From assembly GCA_018389105.1 (NCBI GenBank), contig JACATO010001088.1:62001-126000 (forward strand): DNA of 64,000 nt, in the 5' to 3' direction. Below the pieces are notes generated by a model, which was not told where the DNA came from, did no database searches, and saw nothing but the letters and a program-made list of their open reading frames with translations. The translations under genes were made by a program, and so were the position numbers. Each line of letters opens with the position of its first letter. Position 1 is the stretch's first letter. The stretch comes from Nautilus pompilius (lineage: Eukaryota > Mollusca > Cephalopoda > Nautilida > Nautilidae). Shown piece after piece: positions 59,640-64,000 of the stretch.

Positions 59640-60230
59640 GAGTTTCTGTTAGACGAGCATGAACAATATTTCCGTATCGATCGGCGTGGGAAGCGGGGAA
59701 TACGCTTCGCGATGAAACCCGCGCTATCCGAGCTCGACCGCGGGGATGAATGGAGCGGCGAACATTAAAGCCACCCCCCCTCCCCGAGTCGATTTCCAAC
59801 CCTAATCTACTCCGACCGCTCCGCTCCGTCGACGTTTCCCTAATGAGAAATCCGCGCGAGGCTCTACTTACCGAAGTACACGGGTTTCCGGCATTTGTAG
59901 CAAACGTTCATTTTAATAAAATCCGTATCGGAATTTTCCCAGGCAGCACCACGACGACGACGACGACATCGGCCGCCGCATGTATCGATCTGGTCCGTCG
60001 CCAGGCCTCAGTCAAACCCGACTGCACGTCCACCGCAGGTAGATAGCGGCCTGGAAGAGGACTGTCGCGCTGCTGCCGGCGGAATTGTCATCGCCGAGGA
60101 AGAACCGAAGACAGAACGGCTCACACCGTATTTACTACGGCCAGGGGCCACGAGACAGCAGCAGCAATCCGTGTCGATCAAAGAAATCCCCCGGACAAGT
60201 CCATATTGATTAGTAGGGGCGGCTGCATCT
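59640..60230 (-). promoter_or_regulatory. CpG-rich promoter and 5' UTR region of the LIM gene
   Basis: This segment is clearly richer in GC and CpG than the surrounding AT-rich DNA. It contains repeated CG dinucleotides, a (CGA) run near 59951-59966 and a poly-C stretch at 59773-59783. It flanks and lies upstream of the start codon at 59911 on the minus strand, so it probably holds the transcription start and 5' UTR. I see no TATA box at a convincing spacing, which fits a CpG-type promoter. The start site cannot be placed from sequence alone. Its downstream side touches the 58-bp minisatellite in intron 1. Confidence 0.45.
59872..59911 (-). CDS. LIM-domain protein, exon 1 (start codon, first zinc-binding Cys pair)
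   Basis: This is the first coding exon of a minus-strand split gene. The start codon is at 59911-59909, the exon has 13 full codons plus one base, and it ends at a consensus donor (G|GTAAGT). It encodes MNVCYKCRKPVYF, giving the first Cys-x2-Cys pair of a LIM zinc finger. The leftover G joins the first two bases of exon 2 (CT) to make Ala, so the reading frame crosses the junction exactly. Spliced, it reads [16 protein letters not shown], the typical start of a CRIP/CSRP-type LIM domain. LIM domains bind two zinc ions and act as protein-interaction modules. The exon is too short to be found by ORF length. It lies in a CpG-rich segment that is probably the promoter and 5' UTR. Seen directly: start codon, donor site, Cys pair and phase match. 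Inferred: a single transcript joining it to exon 2 across 35 kb. Confidence 0.85.
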
Positions 60231-60998
60231 TAAAGTAACCAGAAAAATAAAAGTGGGCATTAGCTTAAATACATGTAAATATATATACATACATACACGC
60301 GCTCGCGCGAGAGAGAGGAGCTGGGTGATGACCAGTAATTAAATTCTTCCTTGATTGGCGTTAAAACAGTACAGTATTTATTTTTTTTAACGAGAATAGT
60401 AGTTATTACACCTGTTCTAAGTGAGCCAGTCCTGGCTGAAGTCGTTGCCCCTGGTGTATCGGGTGGTGGTACGGTAAGGTCGAGTGATCTCAGATCGGTA
60501 GCGTATCAAATACCGTTTTAAAGTGGAAAGTCAGGGGGAAAAGACAAACTTTAAACAATGGTCTAGGGAGTTGGGACAAGAAAGGGCGGTGTGTGTGCTC
60601 TGCGTTACGAGGATAGAGCCCCGACGGCTTACCTTTCCACGTTATCTGGAAGGGCCGTTGGGAAAAGCCGGAAAGAGAATAAGTTTACTGAGAAGCTTGA
60701 ACCATGACATCGTAGACCCGTGTCGACGGTAGTTCAGGCGGAACTTTCACTTTTAATCGCCAAAGGTGGATTACACACGACACGTCGTCCAAACGTGCGT
60801 CCTCCACGATGAGAGCGAGTCCTATGACGTCGGCGAGGTGAAATTTACCTCGGGAATGTAGCCAGTTTGAGGACGACGCCCCTTCACAATTATGCCTTCA
60901 GTAGACCAAACGAGACTAGATCTATGGTGTAAGTTGGGGCAGAAAGGCTTGACTAACGTATCCTGTCAACCGTAAGATGTGATGAATAGGAACGGGCG
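60231..60998. other. Upstream flank of the LIM gene
   Basis: Moderate GC. Holds a short (TA)/(GC) simple stretch at 60280-60317 and a 69-codon plus frame (60523-60732) with no recognisable family. Distal promoter elements or a non-coding first exon of the LIM gene could lie here, but none can be shown. Confidence 0.4.
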
Positions 60999-61220
60999 TT
61001 ATCCCGTGTCAGAAGAACCTTTCTGCTGATCTGGCCTCTTTTTGCGAATTTCCGCTTGCACCATGAGCAGAATGGTACAGTATTCCGCTGAATTGACCGC
61101 CTTTCTTTCTCTACAAAGTCGACGAAAGGTAGCTATGATTTCCTGGGCTGGTGGCGGTGCTCTGAACTTTCGTGGGGGGTAAGTGAACCATTCTGGAACA
61201 CTCGAATTCGGGTGATACAC
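60999..61220 (-). pseudogene. Possible mariner transposase fragment
   Basis: The minus frame contains VNSAEYCTILLMVQAEIRKK followed by RPDQQKG, resembling the T(V/I)NSEYY...L..LK.AIR.KRP segment that precedes the second catalytic Asp in mariner transposases. The expected HDNA.PH block is not readable after it. This is weak support from one short block. It lies upstream of the LIM gene promoter and is probably a truncated insertion. Confidence 0.35.
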
Positions 61221-61344
61221 CTAAAGGCAGGCTCTCATCACACGTGTTCAGCCTCGCCGTCTATAGAAAACAACAAAAACAAAATAGCCACGGTTCCTCA
61301 ATTATTAAATAAACACCATAATTATCATTTTGTCGAACACTGAG

Positions 61345-61670
61345 TTAGATCCACCGGCTGGCCCCTTCATTAGGATCTATATCTAATATCGTGTCGGGTT
61401 GGGTCATCTTTTGCCCGAATATCAGCCATGACACTACGTGGCATAGACATAGAATCCGCAAAGAAGTTGCTTGGTGTCCCGAGAGATACTCGTTAATATT
61501 GTACGCAGTGTGGAGCGAGAGAGACAGAGGATCGTGATGGCGAATATGCCTTTCAACATCATCCGACAGGCGCTCAATTGGATTGCGATCCGGGTATATG
61601 ATGGCCATGGGAGTTGCCTGAAATCTCCATGAGGTTTCTCAAGCCACGAATGCACGATGTCGGCACGGTG
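61345..61670 (-). pseudogene. Tc1-like transposase fragment, C-terminal end
   Basis: The minus-strand frame reads MAIIYPDRNPIERLSDDVER, matching the PDLNPIE..WD.L.R block of Tc1 transposases, followed by a decayed tail to a stop at 61345. The other frame upstream (HSWLEKPHGDFRQLPW, to 61655) supplies the preceding segment, so one frameshift lies near 61600. The fragment ends at the trinucleotide microsatellite at 61680. Confidence 0.6.
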
Positions 61671-61677
61671 CTTTGAC

Positions 61678-61679
<2 letters not shown>

Positions 61680-61767
<88 letters not shown>
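61680..61767. repeat. Compound trinucleotide microsatellite (ACT)n(AAT)n(ATT)n
   Basis: About a dozen ACT repeats pass into AAT repeats and then ATT repeats. The AAT and ATT blocks are complementary, so this part could fold into a hairpin. Confidence 0.95.
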
Positions 61768-61835
61768 ATAAATTAGAGACAAGTTACAAAAATATTCTAA
61801 AAAGTAACATTAAACACAACATATCCTCTTCAACG

Positions 61836-61890
61836 GGGTGCATTTGCGCCCATTGCTATTCAAATCTGTATCACTCACTCAGCATCCAGG
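61836..61890. repeat. Dispersed repeat, second copy
   Basis: This partner of the repeat at 12.6 kb keeps GGTGCATTTGCGCCC and TTCAAATCTGTATCACTC. It lies to the right of the trinucleotide microsatellite at 61680. Confidence 0.45.
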
Positions 61891-63528
61891 TTGAGTGACA
61901 AGGGTTAAAGTAAAACTGACGTGATATAGGAAGATTAGATGCGTGCGCCCACGACAAGGAACATGTTATAGTATAGAAAAAAAAAAATTACAAGCAAGAG
62001 TTATCCTCCGAGTAAATTGCTCTTTTGTGAGAATGGTGGTATTTATCATATAGGGGAGACAACTTCAATTTTTTGTAAGACGCTGACAGTCCTCACAATA
62101 AATATAAGAAATTATGGTAAGCTGATAAGCGTGCGGAATGTAATAATTAGTTTATTTATCTGCAAAAATAAATTAAAAAATTTCTGATTTTGCTGTTCTT
62201 TACTGAATCACTGCGTGAAATGTTTTAATCGCCTACAGAAAGAAAAACAAGAAAGCTAAAAGAAATTGATGACATTTTTCTATTTGTAGAAATGTCACGC
62301 AGCTTTATATGTTAAGTTTTTAAAAATGTTTTCTTTTATTGCTTCAAAGTCCTTCAGTAAGAATTTTTGCGTGTTAATATGGATATTTTCAAATGAAAGC
62401 CCAGACAATTTTATAAATTCAACCTAACATCAAATACCATTAATTATTCTTTTCCATTTCGCTCTTGAGGCGAAAGGTATCTTAGCACAATCGGACTCCA
62501 CTCTGAGGAGAACGATAAAAAGGGAGGTACTTTTGTTAAACTTTTTTCTTTTTTTAAAAAAATGGAAATGAAACAATTCCAAGAGCTCATTATAGCATTT
62601 ATAAATCAGTTAAGACAGATTTACGTAAGTTAGGTATTTTAGCTTTCTCTCCCCCCACCATTTGTCATCGCTATGTGACTAGCCCTGAAGACAAACAAAT
62701 GAAACAACAACAAACAAAACTATAGAACCTAAAAAATCAGGTCTTCGCATTGCTTTTAAATTAACCAGTCCTCTCCTGTGGTTTTAAATCTCTACATGTA
62801 TATTACTGACTGATGCCACGTCCAGGATCAAGCTTCCTTCTAGGCAATGTACTGGCTAATTTGCTGGTTGAGTATATATATTATTTGGTGGTAGAGCTTC
62901 GGTAATAGACAGTATTTTTTACTAAAAAGAGACGCAAAAATAACAGCAATGAAAATATTATTTATACATTAAACATTCCACTCAATAAACTTCTCAAATC
63001 CTCGGCTTTGCTTAAATCTTGAGTTCAATTGACAGAATTATTAAGACTTTGTTTTAAAATTACTGAAATAAGAGGAACCTCCGAGTTATGTCGTCGGCTT
63101 CTCTCCTCACACGTGCCAGCCCTTTCATAAAAAAAAGAAAGAAAGAAAAAGAATTAAATTGCATTGACAAAACAAAACATCGAGGAAGACCGTTAAATAA
63201 TTTATAAATGTTTCAAGCAGAAAACTGATGGTCATAAAAATCTGATGACAAACAAGAAATAAAGAACAGTGAAGAGAATAGAGACAATGAGATTAGCTTC
63301 GTTCATATCTTTGGTCGAAGTCGTAGAACATGGCAACGCCCATTGCTTTGTTTGCGTTTATGCGCCAAGTTCACCTACTTAAAATCTACTTTACGGCTGC
63401 TGGAAACAAAGGGAGAATGTATGTGTGGCAATCAATAAGAATGGCTCTATAGACTGCCTTTCGCAGTTGGTCTAGAGGCGTCAGAATACAAAGAGAATTA
63501 TTAAAATTCCAGAATGCATGTATGTATG
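61891..63528. other. Intergenic DNA between two genes
   Basis: AT-rich spacer between the LIM gene (leftward) and the signal-peptide exon (rightward). The two promoters point away from each other, about 3.7 kb apart. No coding content was recognised. Confidence 0.5.
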
Positions 63529-63536
63529 TATATAAG
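63529..63536 (+). promoter_or_regulatory. TATA box upstream of the signal-peptide exon
   Basis: TATATAAG lies 73 bp before the ATG at 63602. A TATA box about 30 bp from the start site would place transcription initiation near 63560, giving a 5' UTR of roughly 40 nt. A short GTAT repeat directly precedes it, so part of the match could be microsatellite sequence. Confidence 0.4.
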
Positions 63537-63601
63537 CAAGAGAGCTGGCATACTGCTCTTTCTACGACCATAGAAACACAGCGTCATCTAGCAAAAATAA
63601 G

Positions 63602-63653
63602 ATGTATTGGTACGGTGTTTTAGTAACTGCCACGTTTTTTGTGCTACCAACTA
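63602..63653 (+). CDS. First coding exon of a probable secreted or membrane protein (signal peptide)
   Basis: An ATG with a purine at -3 (AAG before ATG) opens 17 codons reading MYWYGVLVTATFFVLPT plus one base, followed directly by a consensus donor (A|GTAAGT, GT at 63654-63655). The peptide is short, aromatic and strongly hydrophobic with small residues near its end, like a signal peptide, and first exons ending just after a signal peptide are common in secreted-protein genes. A TATA box lies 73 bp upstream. The rest of the gene would lie beyond the right edge. A possible second exon after an acceptor near 63893 (ggacag) is in phase for about 14 codons but is weak. The mature protein cannot be named. 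Alternative: a chance ORF next to a donor-like site. Confidence 0.5.
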
Positions 63654-64000
63654 GTAAGTTCTCTTTTTTTCCCCCTTCTTTTTGACAGGAACTCTTTAAT
63701 TATTAAGATTCAGTAACAATAGATTGTGCAAATATAAAAGACCGTATTTCTATCCCCTCCACAAAAAAGTGAAAACATGTATATAACTGAAAGACTATTT
63801 GTGTTAAATAACATTTTTCAAAACTGCTCGTCCGAATATCCTCTAATACCCTGTACCATGTCTTACAACTTTTAATGCTTTTTTGGACAGATTTCTTATT
63901 GCAAAATTATACACTGAGAATTTTTTTTAAAGTAAAAACTTACTCAAAATTGTAAGAGCTTTTGTCCTTCTTTGAGAGTAGATATTACTACGACATTTTT

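Noticed and set aside
58211..59662. Three overlapping ORFs of 432-483 codons on the plus strand
   Set aside because: They are a by-product of a stop-free 58-bp tandem unit. All three frames are open equally, units contain frame-shifting indels, and no domain is present.
59750..60046. 98-codon plus-strand ORF
   Set aside because: It runs antisense across exon 1 and the 5' UTR of the LIM gene, is low-complexity (Thr run from the CGA repeat), and matches nothing.

Overview
The window is eukaryotic, from an animal. It is AT-rich and gene-poor, with introns of 1.3, 13.7 and 35 kb, GT-AG splice sites, many microsatellites, tRNA-derived SINEs and decayed DNA transposons. I see no operons, CRISPR arrays, rRNA genes or host tRNA genes. 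The giant introns, dense SINEs and mariner/Tc1/pogo/hAT relics fit an invertebrate, perhaps a mollusc. That placement is inference, and nothing here fixes the species.

One host gene dominates and runs on the minus strand. Its exons were found by reading splice sites, because no long open frame marks them. Exon 1 (59872-59911) has the start codon, exon 2 is at 24698-24792, exon 3 at 10850-11007, and a probable exon 4 lies near 9498-9569. Joined in phase, exons 1-3 encode a complete LIM zinc-finger domain (C4, C7, H25, C28, C31, C34, C52, C55) right at the N-terminus. This suits a cysteine-rich/CRIP-type LIM protein, or the N-terminus of an invertebrate RASSF protein, a family that also begins with a LIM domain. 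The 3' end was not identified. A CpG- and GC-rich segment around exon 1 (about 59640-60230) is the likely promoter and 5' UTR. Within 300 bp of it, inside intron 1, lies a 23-copy minisatellite with a 58-bp unit (58272-59600). A second host gene probably starts at the right edge on the plus strand: a TATA box at 63529 and a 17-codon signal-peptide-like exon (63602-63653) ending at a consensus donor.

The introns hold the mobile elements: a nearly intact mariner (22642-23963); a full-length Tc1-like element with IR/DR ends and a frameshifted transposase (30552-32179); a Jerky-like pogo element with ends (38019-40163); another pogo-like transposase relic (29.68-30.30 kb); two complementary broken copies of one hAT family (27.36-29.24 and 40.65-42.49 kb); two pogo-type MITEs (26378-26833 and 34209-34804); smaller Tc1/mariner fragments at 18.83, 47.1, 61.0 and 61.4 kb; about eleven copies of one SINE family; and one copy of a second SINE type. 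A perfect 201-bp tandem duplication lies at 1894-2295.

I found no convincing new biological system. The most useful observations are the reconstructed split LIM gene, the minisatellite beside its promoter, the signal-peptide first exon, a possible RING-like mini-exon, and the transposon copies whose structure can be read directly.
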